This document shows, one piece after another, positions 7,439-16,300 of a DNA stretch of 64,000 nt. A model generated the notes under the pieces. It had not been told where the DNA came from. It did not search any database and saw only the letters and a program-made list of their open reading frames with translations. Location: NCBI RefSeq assembly GCF_002954775.1, contig NZ_PJME01000032.1:1-64000 (forward strand), in the 5' to 3' direction. Numbering within the stretch: position 1 is the stretch's first letter; each line of letters opens with the position of its first letter. This stretch comes from Streptomyces geranii. Lineage in GTDB: Bacteria > Actinomycetota > Actinomycetes > Streptomycetales > Streptomycetaceae. Both the position numbers and the translations under genes were made by a program.

Positions 7439-10400
7439 TCATCGCCCGTCCGCGTACCGGCGGGCCAGGCCGCGCAGGGCGGTCCGGCTGGTCTGGCCGG
7501 TGCGGTCGCGGAGACTCGACAGGTGCTTCTCGACGGTGCGGGGCGAGAGGAACAGCTGCTCGGCGATCTCCTGGTTGCCGAGCCCGCGGCCGAGCAGGCG
7601 CAGCACCTCGTACTCCCGGGCGGTCACCCCCGTCCGCCGTAGCTCCGGCGGAATCGTGTCGTGGCCCTGGCGCCGCCGGGGCACGGGAGAGCCCGCTTCC
7701 CGCAGCAGGGCGCGGCAGGCCGCCGACATCCGGGTCGTGCCCCGGTCGTGGAAGAACTGCTCGGCGGTGCGCAGCCACTCGACAGGCTGCCCCCAGTCGT
7801 CGGTGAGCGCCGCCTGGGCACCCAGGCGCAGACACAGGTGACGGGCCATGGGGATGGTGTCGGTACCGGCCAGGGCTTCCTCGGCCGCCTTGGCGGCCTC
7901 GGCGGCCCGGCCTTCGCGGCCCAGCAGCACGGCCCGGGACCATCCCACGAAGGGCCGGTCCCAGTGGACCTGGGTGAGCCGGTCGGCGGCCCCGCCGTCC
8001 AGCTCCGCCCAGCCGACCGCGCCCCGTACGGTGCGCAGGAGCAGGTACGGGCCGAGGAAACCGATGACTCCGCGGGTGCTGGGCAGTGCCCGCATGATCC
8101 GGTCCGCCTCGGTGAACTCGGCCATGGCGCGGTCGGGTTCCTCCAGCAGCAGGGAACACACGCCCCGGGCCCAGCCCCACACCGAGGTGTCGGCGTAGCC
8201 CCAGACCGCTCCGGCGCTCCCCCCGGCCAACGCGGTCTCCAGAACGTGCAGCGCGGCCTGGAGTTTCTCCCGTTCGCCCCGGGAGGCGGCGATGACGGCG
8301 TCCATCGCGACACCGATCAGCTGCACCTCGCGCAGCCGCAGCCTGGCGGCCGTCGCGTGGAGCCGCTCGGCGTACTCCAGGGCCCCGTCCAGGTCGTCGC
8401 GCAGCACGTGAGCCTGTGCCAGATGCGTGTCGGCCCAGGCCGTCAGGAGCACGGCACCGGTCTCCTCGGCCGCCTTCCGCGCTGCCAGCAGCCGATCGGT
8501 ACCGGTGAACCGGATCCGGTCCAGCGCACCGAGTTCCAGCAGGCCGCGTATCCGCCAGACCGGCAGGGCATGGGTCTCGGCCGTGGACACCAGACGTTCG
8601 AACACCTTCTCCGCCTCGGCCAGGTCGTGGGGCCGCAGGCAGTACCCGAGGATGTTCAGCGCCTTGCAGCTCACCTCCGGCAGCCCGCCCGCCTCGGCGG
8701 CGGCCAGGGCCCCTTCGGCCAGGACCCGGGCGCTCTCAGCCCGGTCGGGGCGCTGTGAGCCGAGCACCAGGTGCGCCGCCACGGCGTCCAGGGCGGCCCG
8801 GGACGCCGTGTCGGGCTCGGCGCCGAGCAGTTCCCGTGCCCGCCGCACGGCGGTCAGGCCTTCCTCCCACTGCTGTGCGGTGGCCGCGGCCCGGGCCCGG
8901 GTCAGGAAGCCCGCGGCGCGCCGGGCGGCGGGCGCGCCCCACGCGATCAGGACCTGGTCCAGCCGATCGCCGAGCTCCGGTACGCGCTGGACGTCGCCCG
9001 TCAGAACGAGGGTCCCCAGCAGCTCCTCCAGCAGCCGGGCCACTGTCTCGGGCGGTGTGTCGGCTGCGTCGGCGGTCAGTTCCAGGCCCCGGTCGAGGAG
9101 TTCCACCGCGGTCAGCAGCGCGCCCCGTAAGGCCGCCTGCCGACTGGCCCGGGTGAGCAGCGCGGCTGCCCGGGCCGGCTGCCCGCCGGCGACACACAGC
9201 TCCGCGGCCAGGCGGTACAGGTCGTCGCCCGAGCCGCCGCCGAGCAGACCTCGCGGCTCCCCACTCCGGCCGGGGCGGGGAGCCGTCGGCTCCGGCACCG
9301 CCGCGTCGGCGGCCTCGATGGCGTCGGCGGCGGCGAGACAGAGCGCCGCCCGCTCGGCGGGCAGCAGCCGGCGGGCGATGGCGTCGGCGGTCAGGGCGTG
9401 GCGGAAGGAGTGCCAGCCGGGCTGCTCCGCGGTGGCGCCGTCGGCGACCAGGTCGGCCCGTGCCGCCTGTCTCAGCCGGCGGAGCGCCGTCGTCCGGTCG
9501 AGCCCGGCGACACGGGCGGCCACGTCCACGGGGAACCGCCTGCCCAGGACCGCCGCCGCCTCCAGAAGCGCGATCCCGGCGGGATCGAGGTGGTCGACGC
9601 GCTGGAGGACGGCGGCGGCGACCGTCGTGGGTACGCCGGCGTTCACCGCGCCGGTCACCGTCCAGCCGCCGTTCCGCGTCCGGACGAGGTCGCCGCTGTC
9701 GACCATGGCTCGCAGCAGTTCCTCGACGACGAAGGGGACGCCCTCGGAGACGGCGTGCAGGCGGTCCAGTACGGCCGCCGGTACCTTGCCGGCGTCGTCG
9801 TGACCCAGACAGCGGGCGGCCAGTTCCGCCGTGTGGGCGGGCCCGAGGCGCGCCAGGCGCAGTGTGCGGGCCGCACGGCGGGACACCGCGGCCTCGGCGA
9901 GGTCGAGAGCCGGTCCTGGCCCACCGCGCAGGGTGGCCAGCAGGGCGGCCCGCTGGCCGGGGAGGTTGTCCGTGAGGTAGTCGACGATGGTGAGCGTGTC
10001 GGCGTCCGCGTCGTGCAGGTCCTCCAGCACCAGTACGCAGCCATGGGCACGTCCGAGGACGCCCAGGAGCCGCAGTACCGCCTCGGCGTAACCCACCAGC
10101 GGCGCGCCGTCCTGCGGCGCCAGCCCGCACAGCCGTGACAGCAGCGGCTCGTAGGGGCCCAGGTCCCCGTCCGTCGGCGCTCCTTCACCGCGCAGTCCGG
10201 AGAACACGGCCTCCGCCAGCGGGCGCAGCGGCACCGCGCGCCCGGCCGACCCGGCCCGCCCGCGCAGCACCCGTGACCCGGTGCGCGCGGCGGCGGCCAC
10301 GGCCTCCTCCACGAGGCGTGACTTGCCGATCCCCGGCTCGCCCAGCACGAACACCGACGAGCCCCGTCCGTCACCCGCCGACCGTCCCAGCTCGGTCAGC

Positions 10401-10450
10401 AGGTCCAACTCCGGTCCTCTGCCGACCAGTGCCGGTGACGACAACGACAC
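7439..10450 (-). CDS. LAL-type LuxR family regulator with AAA/STAND ATPase domain
   Basis: The 1003-residue protein matches the large ATP-binding LuxR (LAL) regulators common in Streptomyces. The N-terminal ATPase has a Walker A motif GEPGIGKS (about residues 37-44) and a Walker B-like VLVLEDLHDAD (about 140-150). A long tetratricopeptide-like helical middle follows. The last 65 residues are a LuxR helix-turn-helix (VTAREYEVLRLLGRGLGNQE, then an IAEQLFLSPRTVEKHLSSL tract). I choose GTG 10450, where ATPase homology begins (SLSSPALVGRGPELDLL). The frame stays open to 10720, but that extension is Pro/Arg/Cys-rich and overlaps a strong hairpin. The neighbouring gene, divergent, is a lipoprotein. 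Members often control secondary metabolism or sugar use; the target here is unknown. Confidence 0.85.
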   Translation of the reverse strand: MSLSSPALVGRGPELDLLTELGRSAGDGRGSSVFVLGEPGIGKSRLVEEAVAAAARTGSRVLRGRAGSAGRAVPLRPLAEAVFSGLRGEGAPTDGDLGPYEPLLSRLCGLAPQDGAPLVGYAEAVLRLLGVLGRAHGCVLVLEDLHDADADTLTIVDYLTDNLPGQRAALLATLRGGPGPALDLAEAAVSRRAARTLRLARLGPAHTAELAARCLGHDDAGKVPAAVLDRLHAVSEGVPFVVEELLRAMVDSGDLVRTRNGGWTVTGAVNAGVPTTVAAAVLQRVDHLDPAGIALLEAAAVLGRRFPVDVAARVAGLDRTTALRRLRQAARADLVADGATAEQPGWHSFRHALTADAIARRLLPAERAALCLAAADAIEAADAAVPEPTAPRPGRSGEPRGLLGGGSGDDLYRLAAELCVAGGQPARAAALLTRASRQAALRGALLTAVELLDRGLELTADAADTPPETVARLLEELLGTLVLTGDVQRVPELGDRLDQVLIAWGAPAARRAAGFLTRARAAATAQQWEEGLTAVRRARELLGAEPDTASRAALDAVAAHLVLGSQRPDRAESARVLAEGALAAAEAGGLPEVSCKALNILGYCLRPHDLAEAEKVFERLVSTAETHALPVWRIRGLLELGALDRIRFTGTDRLLAARKAAEETGAVLLTAWADTHLAQAHVLRDDLDGALEYAERLHATAARLRLREVQLIGVAMDAVIAASRGEREKLQAALHVLETALAGGSAGAVWGYADTSVWGWARGVCSLLLEEPDRAMAEFTEADRIMRALPSTRGVIGFLGPYLLLRTVRGAVGWAELDGGAADRLTQVHWDRPFVGWSRAVLLGREGRAAEAAKAAEEALAGTDTIPMARHLCLRLGAQAALTDDWGQPVEWLRTAEQFFHDRGTTRMSAACRALLREAGSPVPRRRQGHDTIPPELRRTGVTAREYEVLRLLGRGLGNQEIAEQLFLSPRTVEKHLSSLRDRTGQTSRTALRGLARRYADGR

Positions 10451-10641
10451 TCGGGCCCCCCGCGCCTCTTCGCCTTCTTCGCCTTCTTCTTCCGGGATGT
10501 CCCGGCCGCCCCCTCGAATGCTTCTTCGAGTCCGTACAGCGTAGTGCCCACGAGTCACAGGGGACGCACAACTACATGGGGGCTCTTCCCCCATGCCCCC
10601 GGCAGCAGGCGCACGGCACTCTCTTCTCAGCAGGTTGGGGG

Positions 10642-10680
10642 GACAGGGCATGTCCGGGGGAGGGGGGGACATGCCCTGTC
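10642..10680. promoter_or_regulatory. Perfect 14-bp inverted repeat in the LAL/lipoprotein divergent region
   Basis: GACAGGGCATGTCC (10642-10655) is exactly mirrored by GGACATGCCCTGTC (10667-10680) around an 11-base, almost all-G loop. A pyrimidine- and T-rich run follows (TGCTGTTCTTTCTT). It lies only 31 bp before the lipoprotein start. It could be an operator, an attenuator in the lipoprotein leader, or a terminator. The divergent setting fits the first two better. Confidence 0.6.
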
Positions 10681-10710
10681 TGCTGTTCTTTCTTCGATGG
10701 GCGGATCCAC

Positions 10711-11352
10711 ATGCGTTCAAGGTCTTCGATTCTGGTCACCGCCGGCTTTCTGGCCGTGGTCCTGTCCGGGTGCTCGTCTCTCACGGGAAGCCCGGGAGCA
10801 GGAGGGGGCGCCGGCACGTCGCCGTCGACGGGTTCGGCAGCCGAGGGGCCGGACGTGCCGACGTACGCCCTGGATCTTGAGCGCGTGTGCACGGACGGGC
10901 TCGGCTACGCGGGGATGCCCGCCTACGACCGTACGAAGAAGACCGTGCATCCGGCGGTGCTCATGACCAACCCCGGCGACAGCTGGTCACAGTCCGAGCC
11001 GCCCTCCGGCGACTTCCCCAGGGGCTGGATCCTCGGCTACGCGGACAAGCCCGCCGAAGCCGAGCTGGTCGTCTGCGTCGAACGCACCAAGTCGACCCCG
11101 ACCGGCAAGGTGTGCGCCATGGAGACCGATGACGGCAAGCCGCTGAAGATACGCACGTACGACACGTCCTACCGGCTGAGCGTGGTCGAGTCGCGGACGG
11201 GCGAAGAGGTTTACGAGTACACCGGTGACGCCAAGTCCGACGAGTGCCCGGTGTACATCTTCACCTCGGAGGGCGAGGACAAGGACAAGTACTACAACGA
11301 GGTGCGACCCAAGGACTACCGCAAGCGTGTCCAGCCCTTCATCGCGCCGTAG
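10711..11352 (+). CDS. Putative secreted lipoprotein of unknown function
   Basis: The 213-residue protein begins with a lipoprotein signal peptide: RSR charge cluster, hydrophobic LVTAGFLAVV, and lipobox LSGC with the lipidated Cys at residue 21. A Gly/Ser-rich linker follows (about residues 22-50). The globular part has several Cys residues (ERVCTDGLGY, LVVCVERTKS, KVCAMETDDG, SDECPVY) that may form disulphides outside the cell. I do not recognise the domain; similar unannotated lipoproteins are common in Streptomyces. No clear Shine-Dalgarno sequence precedes ATG 10711, and a strong hairpin sits just upstream, so translation may be regulated. A dienelactone hydrolase-like gene starts 45 bp downstream on the same strand. 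Confidence 0.72.
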   Translation: MRSRSSILVTAGFLAVVLSGCSSLTGSPGAGGGAGTSPSTGSAAEGPDVPTYALDLERVCTDGLGYAGMPAYDRTKKTVHPAVLMTNPGDSWSQSEPPSGDFPRGWILGYADKPAEAELVVCVERTKSTPTGKVCAMETDDGKPLKIRTYDTSYRLSVVESRTGEEVYEYTGDAKSDECPVYIFTSEGEDKDKYYNEVRPKDYRKRVQPFIAP

Positions 11353-11397
11353 CCTCACTCCGGCCACCCCGCCCCCGGACCTCCCCTGGAGGAGAGT

Positions 11398-12177
11398 TTG
11401 TCCGCCACGACCACGACCACCACCACTGCCGTCGACCTGAGCGGGCTCAGCGCCGCCCGCGGCGGCTCCCGTCGGCTCACGGGCCATGTCACCCGGCCCA
11501 CCGGGCCGGGCCCCTGGCCCGGTGTCGTCGTGATCCATGAGGCGCTGGGCGTCAACGACGTGATGCACCGCCAGACAGAGCGGCTGGCGAGAGCCGGTTA
11601 CCTCGTCGCCATGCCCGACCTGTTCACCGACGGAGGGGCCGTACGCTGCCTGGTGCCGACCTTCCGGGCCGCCCTGTCCGGACGCGGCCGGGCCTTCCAT
11701 GACATCGAGGCGGCCCGCACCCACCTCGCCCAGGATCCCGACTGCACCGGCCGGATCGGCGTCATCGGCTTCTGCATGGGCGGTTCCTTCGCCCTCCTCG
11801 CCGTGGGCGGCGGCGACTACACCGCCGCCGCCGTCAACTACGGCCGCCTGCCCAGGCATCTCGAACAGGCGCTCACCGGTTCCTGTCCCGTCGTCGCGAG
11901 CTACGGGGCCCGCGACCGCACGCTGAAGGGCGCGGCCTCCGGTCTGGAGGCGTCACTCGACCGGCTCGGCGTCGCCCACGACGTCAAGGAGTACCCGGAG
12001 GCCGGGCACTCCTTCCTGAACGACGCCGAGGTCGGACCACGCGCGCTGCGCCCGCTGATGCGCGTCGCCGGAATCAGGCCGCACCCGGAGTCCGCCGTCG
12101 ACGCGTGGCGACGGATCGACGAATTCTTCGCCACGCACCTCAAGGGTGACGGCATCGACGGGGCGCGGGGGACGTGA
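11398..12177 (+). CDS. Dienelactone hydrolase family protein
   Basis: This 259-residue alpha/beta hydrolase has the family's cysteine nucleophile motif GFCMGG (Cys126), a candidate acid in GARDR (Asp173) and the catalytic histidine in EAGHSFLND (His204). The N-terminal tract WPGVVVIHEALGVND and the tract DIEAARTHLAQDPDC are also typical. Family members hydrolyse dienelactones in aromatic degradation, but many act on other small esters; no catechol pathway gene lies nearby. The start is TTG at 11398, chosen because GGAGGAG lies 4 bases upstream and no in-frame ATG exists before the conserved region. It is probably co-transcribed with the lipoprotein gene upstream. The fold and active site are secure, the substrate is not. 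Confidence 0.85.
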   Translation: MSATTTTTTTAVDLSGLSAARGGSRRLTGHVTRPTGPGPWPGVVVIHEALGVNDVMHRQTERLARAGYLVAMPDLFTDGGAVRCLVPTFRAALSGRGRAFHDIEAARTHLAQDPDCTGRIGVIGFCMGGSFALLAVGGGDYTAAAVNYGRLPRHLEQALTGSCPVVASYGARDRTLKGAASGLEASLDRLGVAHDVKEYPEAGHSFLNDAEVGPRALRPLMRVAGIRPHPESAVDAWRRIDEFFATHLKGDGIDGARGT

Positions 12178-12181
12178 GAAG

Positions 12182-12373
12182 CAGGGGCCGTTGCCCTCGC
12201 GGAACGGGTGGAGGACGTTCAGGTCGCCGTACGACGTGGACAGTTGGATGACGAATGCCTGTCGTCGTACGCGCCCGGGTGATGTCCGCCTCCGCTGCCG
12301 CGAGCAGCTGATGGTCGGTGATGCCGAGATTGTTGCGTAGCACGCCGTTGGGTATGGAGTACGGGTCGTTCAC
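12182..12373 (-). pseudogene. Remnant of a Fic/DOC family gene
   Basis: On the minus strand, GTG at 12373 opens a tract reading NDPYSIPNGVLRNNLGITDH followed by QLLAAAEADITRAR. This is the standard N-terminus of Fic-domain proteins. After a +1 shift the sequence continues as AFVIQLSTSYGDLNVLHPF with REGNG following. This is the Fic active-site loop HPFREGNG, which normally lies over 80 residues further on. The middle of the gene is therefore deleted, the frame is broken, and everything after the loop is missing where it abuts the dienelactone hydrolase gene. Intact Fic proteins AMPylate targets and often act as toxins. This copy is dead. Confidence 0.75.
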
Positions 12374-12542
12374 CCGGCCCGCCGCTCGGCCGCTCAGGGC
12401 CTCGACGGACAGGAGGACGCTCTGGGGCTTGCGTGGGCGCCGATGGCTTGATTCTGTACAGATTTCCAGTACGGATTCCGGCGAGTGTCCCGCCTCGGGC
12501 GTCTCGTCCGGCCCCTTCAGGCAATGGTCGTACGATTCCGGT

Positions 12543-13253
12543 GTGGAAGAGCTCATGCACCCGCGAAGCGACAGCGTCCGCCGTTTCCTCCGCCGTTGGT
12601 ACGGCACATCCGGCGTATCCGTGGAACCCGCCTTCCCGGAATTCGAGGACGTCCCCGGTGAACTGGTCGAATGGCACAGAGCGGCTTCTTCGACCGGAAC
12701 GCGGGTCGTGTTCCAGGACCACGCGGTGAAACCGGCCGACCTGAAAAGGGACGGCACCGGAATGCTGGTTTTCTGGATCGAGAACCAGCACGGCTACTAC
12801 TGGGCCGTGGATCCGGAAGCGACGGACCCGCAGGTCTTCGACCGCACGAACACCTCCGACACCTGGAGACCCACCGGCGAGCACCTTGAGCGGTTCCTGC
12901 TGCACCGCACCGTGGACGAGGCTCTGGCGGGAACAGAGGTGAAGTTCTCCGCCCTGGTGCCGACCGAGGTGCTCGAATCCGGCGCCTTGAACGGATTCTC
13001 GGCCCTGCCCTTCGCCCCGGCGGTCAACGACTCCCCGTCGACCCGTTGGCTGTGCGACGGGGACACCCTGGTCAGGGTCGTCCCGCCGCCGGCCGGCTAC
13101 GCCCCGCCCGGACAGGAGAGCTGGATGCTCACCGTCGCCGGGGCGTCCGGTGGCGACCTCCAGAGGTACCGCGCCGGGCTGGAACCCTATGTTCTCGAAA
13201 GGCCACGCCGCGAGGAACGGCCCGGCGAGCCCGTGCCGGCGCCCCCTTTCTGA
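12543..13253 (+). CDS. Hypothetical protein convergent with the RHS toxin gene; immunity candidate
   Basis: About 236 residues, cytoplasmic, without signal or membrane segments. The N-terminal half has RRFLRRWYGTSGVS, ELVEWHRAAS, GMLVFWIENQHGYYWAVDP and GEHLERFLLHRTVDEAL. The aromatic, acidic mix resembles SUKH/SMI1-KNR4-type proteins, which often serve as immunity proteins, but I cannot assign the family with confidence. The start may be GTG 12543 or ATG 12555. GGAAGAG lies just before the latter. The gene runs toward the 3' end of the RHS deaminase-toxin gene and is separated from it by a strong hairpin. Immunity genes usually follow the toxin on the same strand, so the orientation is atypical. 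Confidence 0.7.
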   Translation: MEELMHPRSDSVRRFLRRWYGTSGVSVEPAFPEFEDVPGELVEWHRAASSTGTRVVFQDHAVKPADLKRDGTGMLVFWIENQHGYYWAVDPEATDPQVFDRTNTSDTWRPTGEHLERFLLHRTVDEALAGTEVKFSALVPTEVLESGALNGFSALPFAPAVNDSPSTRWLCDGDTLVRVVPPPAGYAPPGQESWMLTVAGASGGDLQRYRAGLEPYVLERPRREERPGEPVPAPPF

Positions 13254-13280
13254 AGGCCTGGATCCGCGCCGGGAAGCACG

Positions 13281-13316
13281 TCTGCCGGTGGAGCGTTCAC
13301 ACGCTCCACCGGCAGA
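13281..13316. terminator. Bidirectional terminator hairpin
   Basis: A perfect 15-bp stem (TCTGCCGGTGGAGCG, 13281-13295, with 13302-13316) closes a 6-base loop. It sits in the 98-bp gap between two convergent genes. There is no T-tract, as is common for Streptomyces terminators. Confidence 0.85.
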
Positions 13317-13351
13317 CCGGTCAATGCCGGATCACTTGGGACTGCCTGGGA

Positions 13352-16300
13352 TCACCTGCGGTTTCCGCGGAAGTGTCGCGTGCCCCCTCCGGCCACGGTG
13401 ACCCAGAGATCCGCGCCATGGGGCAGGGCGTCCTCGATGTTGATTCCCCCGTAGTCGAAGCGTCCGTCGCAGAAGCCGCAGATGCCGTCCGGGTGGTTGA
13501 TGTACACATGGCCCTGCCGGATGTTGTTCAGCCGCATGTAGGCCGCGGCCTGCATCTCGACGTGGTGACGGTTCTTCTCCGTCATGCCCGGAATGGTCCG
13601 CCAGTCGACGACGCCGTTGGTGTCACGAGCCGCGTTCCTGTCCCCAGGCCCGCCGCTGAGGAACCCGCCGGAGTCCGGCCCACTGCCCAGCGGAATCTGC
13701 TCGACCTGGGTGTCCAGCACACCCGAGGTCACGTGCGACTGCTCGGAGGTCCAGACCTCGCACGCTTCTCCGCTGGTGTTGTGGTTGAGGACCGAGGTCC
13801 CCGCCGCCACCACGTAGAACGTGTGGAGGTCACCGACCGTGAGATTGTGAACGGTCGCCCGCTGTGCCGTCCAACGCTGGATCGAGGCGATCTGGACGTG
13901 TGTGCCGGAGCTGGTCCGCAGCCACTGGCCCGACCTCAGGTCGGTGGCGGCGACCCACTCGCCGAGTTCGGGGACCCAGAAGGGGTGGCCGTCGGTCGCG
14001 GTGACCTGGGCCGTCCTGGTGCCCTTCTTCCCGTCGGTGTCGATGGTGACCCTGACGAGATGCTTGAGGCCCTGGCCCTTGATCTCGGCCGTGACCGTCT
14101 CGATCCGGGTCTCGCCCGTCCTCGGGTCGGTCGCGACGATCCTGTCGCCCGCCCGGACCCGCTCGATCGGCTTGGTGGAGCCGTCGGCCATGAGGACCTT
14201 CGTGCCGGGCACGAAGCTGTTGCAGCCGCCGCCTCCGTCGGACCTGCCCGAACCGCCCCCGCCGCTGGCTCCACCGTTGTTGCGCGAGGAGCCGCCGGAG
14301 CTGCCGCCGGGCTTGGAACCGCCGCTCTTGCCGCCGCCCCCGGAACCCTTGCTGGTGGACACCTTCGGGGCCGCCTTGGCCTGAGCCTGCTTCTGGACGG
14401 CGTTACCGGTCTTCTTCGTCTGGGCGACCGCTTTGTCGGCCGTTCTCTTGGCCTGTTCGGCGGCTTTCTTCTTCGCTCTCTGCGCGGCCTCCTTCTTGGC
14501 CTTCTCGATCGCCGCCTTCTTTGCCCTCAAGGCCGCCGCCTCGGCTGCCTTGGCCGCCTTGAGCACCGCCTCGGCGGCCTTCTTGGCGGTCTTGAACGCC
14601 TGGATGGCGTCGATGGTGCGGTTGATCGCCTTCAGCACCGACGGGATCTTGCCCAGCTTCGTCCAGGGAATGGCGTCCAGGATGATGCTGCCGCACGACC
14701 ACATGTCACCGCCGAAGCAGGCCATGGCGTCGTTGATGCCGATGAAGTCCTTCAGCGTCTCCCAGGCGATGGCGAGGATCACCGAGGACAGGGACCTGCC
14801 CATGGTGGACTGCGCCTGCGCGACCTGGGCGGCCGACAGACCCGCACCCACGAGGGCCGCGGCCCGCTCGGAGGCGGTAAGGGTGATCGCCAGCCCGGTC
14901 GGGTCGGAGTGCGTGACCGGGTTGTTGTGCGCGTAGGCGTAGCCGTTGGACTGAATCGGGTCGTTCAGGTCCACGATCGGGTCCGCGGACAGGAAGCGTC
15001 CCACCACCGGGTCGTAGAGCCGGGCGCCCAGCGGCTGGAAGCCGGAGGCGTCGTCCCGGGTCTGGCCCGTGAAGCCCTTGTGGCTCTGGAGGTTCGCGCC
15101 GGCGACATCGGGGGACCGCTGGTTGCCGAACGGGTCCTGCTTACGGATCCGGACGGGCATCCCGGTGCCGAGGGCGACCTCCGTGTACACGCTGGCCTGG
15201 TGGTCCATGGTCTGCGCGACCAGGGACTCCCCGCCGGTGCCGTTGGCGTAGCGCATGACCGCGCCACCGGGCGCGGAGTAGGTGCGCTCGGTACGGACCA
15301 GGGCGCCGCCGGCCTGGACGGTGACCTGGGCGTCGCCCAGGTTCAGCGTGGCCTGCTTGCCCTGGATGGTGAGGAGCCGTTGCCCCGTGGGGCCGTAGAT
15401 GTGCCGGGTGTCGGACTGCGGCAGCCACTGCTGGGCGGACTGGGCCGCGTCACAGGTGGCCAGGACGATCGGCGTGGCGTTCACGTTCGCCGCGCCCTGC
15501 ACCGCGAGGCACAGGTTGGAGTCGGCGTGGGTCAGCTGACCGGCCGCGTTCCGCTTCAGGTGCTGCGCGGTCGTGCCGTTGCACTTCTGGAGCTGGACCG
15601 CGGAGCCCACGCTGTTGGCGGCCGGCTGGAGGCACCAGGTGTCGTAGACCTCCAGCGTGCCCAGGTCGGCGCTGGGCTGCGGAACCGCCGCCGTGCCGGG
15701 GACCGGGTCGAAGTGCCAGTTCTGCGCCACCGTGGAGTTGCACTGGTACAGCTGGATCGGCTGGTTCGCGGCGGCGAGGCCGGACTTGAGGTCGAGGCAC
15801 TTCTGGCCGAGACCCACGTACGGGGTTTTGCCGCCGGTGCCCTGACCCGTGATGCGCTCCACCTGGCCGTCGTAGGTCCAGGTCAGTTCCTGCTTGTCGC
15901 CGTTCGCGACCGAGGTGATCGTCCTGGTCTCGCCTGTCAGCTCGTACAGACGCGTGGCCTCGGCCGTGACCTGTGCACCCGTGGGGGTCTTGTAGGCCTT
16001 CGACACCTTGGTCAGCGTGTGCGGCTGGTCCTTGGCGGCACCCTTGCCGTACGCGTATGTGGTGACTGCGTTCTTGGTTGTGTCACCGCCGAGGTCGTTC
16101 TCGGTCAGCTCGGAGCGGTTGCCGAGCAGGTCGTACTCGTACTCCTGCCAGTAGCCGGAGCCGTCCTTGCCCGCGGCGACCCGGAGGGTGCCGTCCGCGT
16201 TCTTGTTCAGCGAGCCGTCCGGGTTCCTCGGGTTGACGCAGGAGGTCTGGTCCTTGGCGGTCCAGGCCGCCTTCAGCTGACCCAACGGGTCGTAGTCGAA

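Noticed and set aside
12178..12905. Minus-strand frames across 12,140-12,905 as intact genes
   Set aside because: Only two short Fic-like pieces in different frames are meaningful; the rest is shadow of the plus-strand hypothetical gene.
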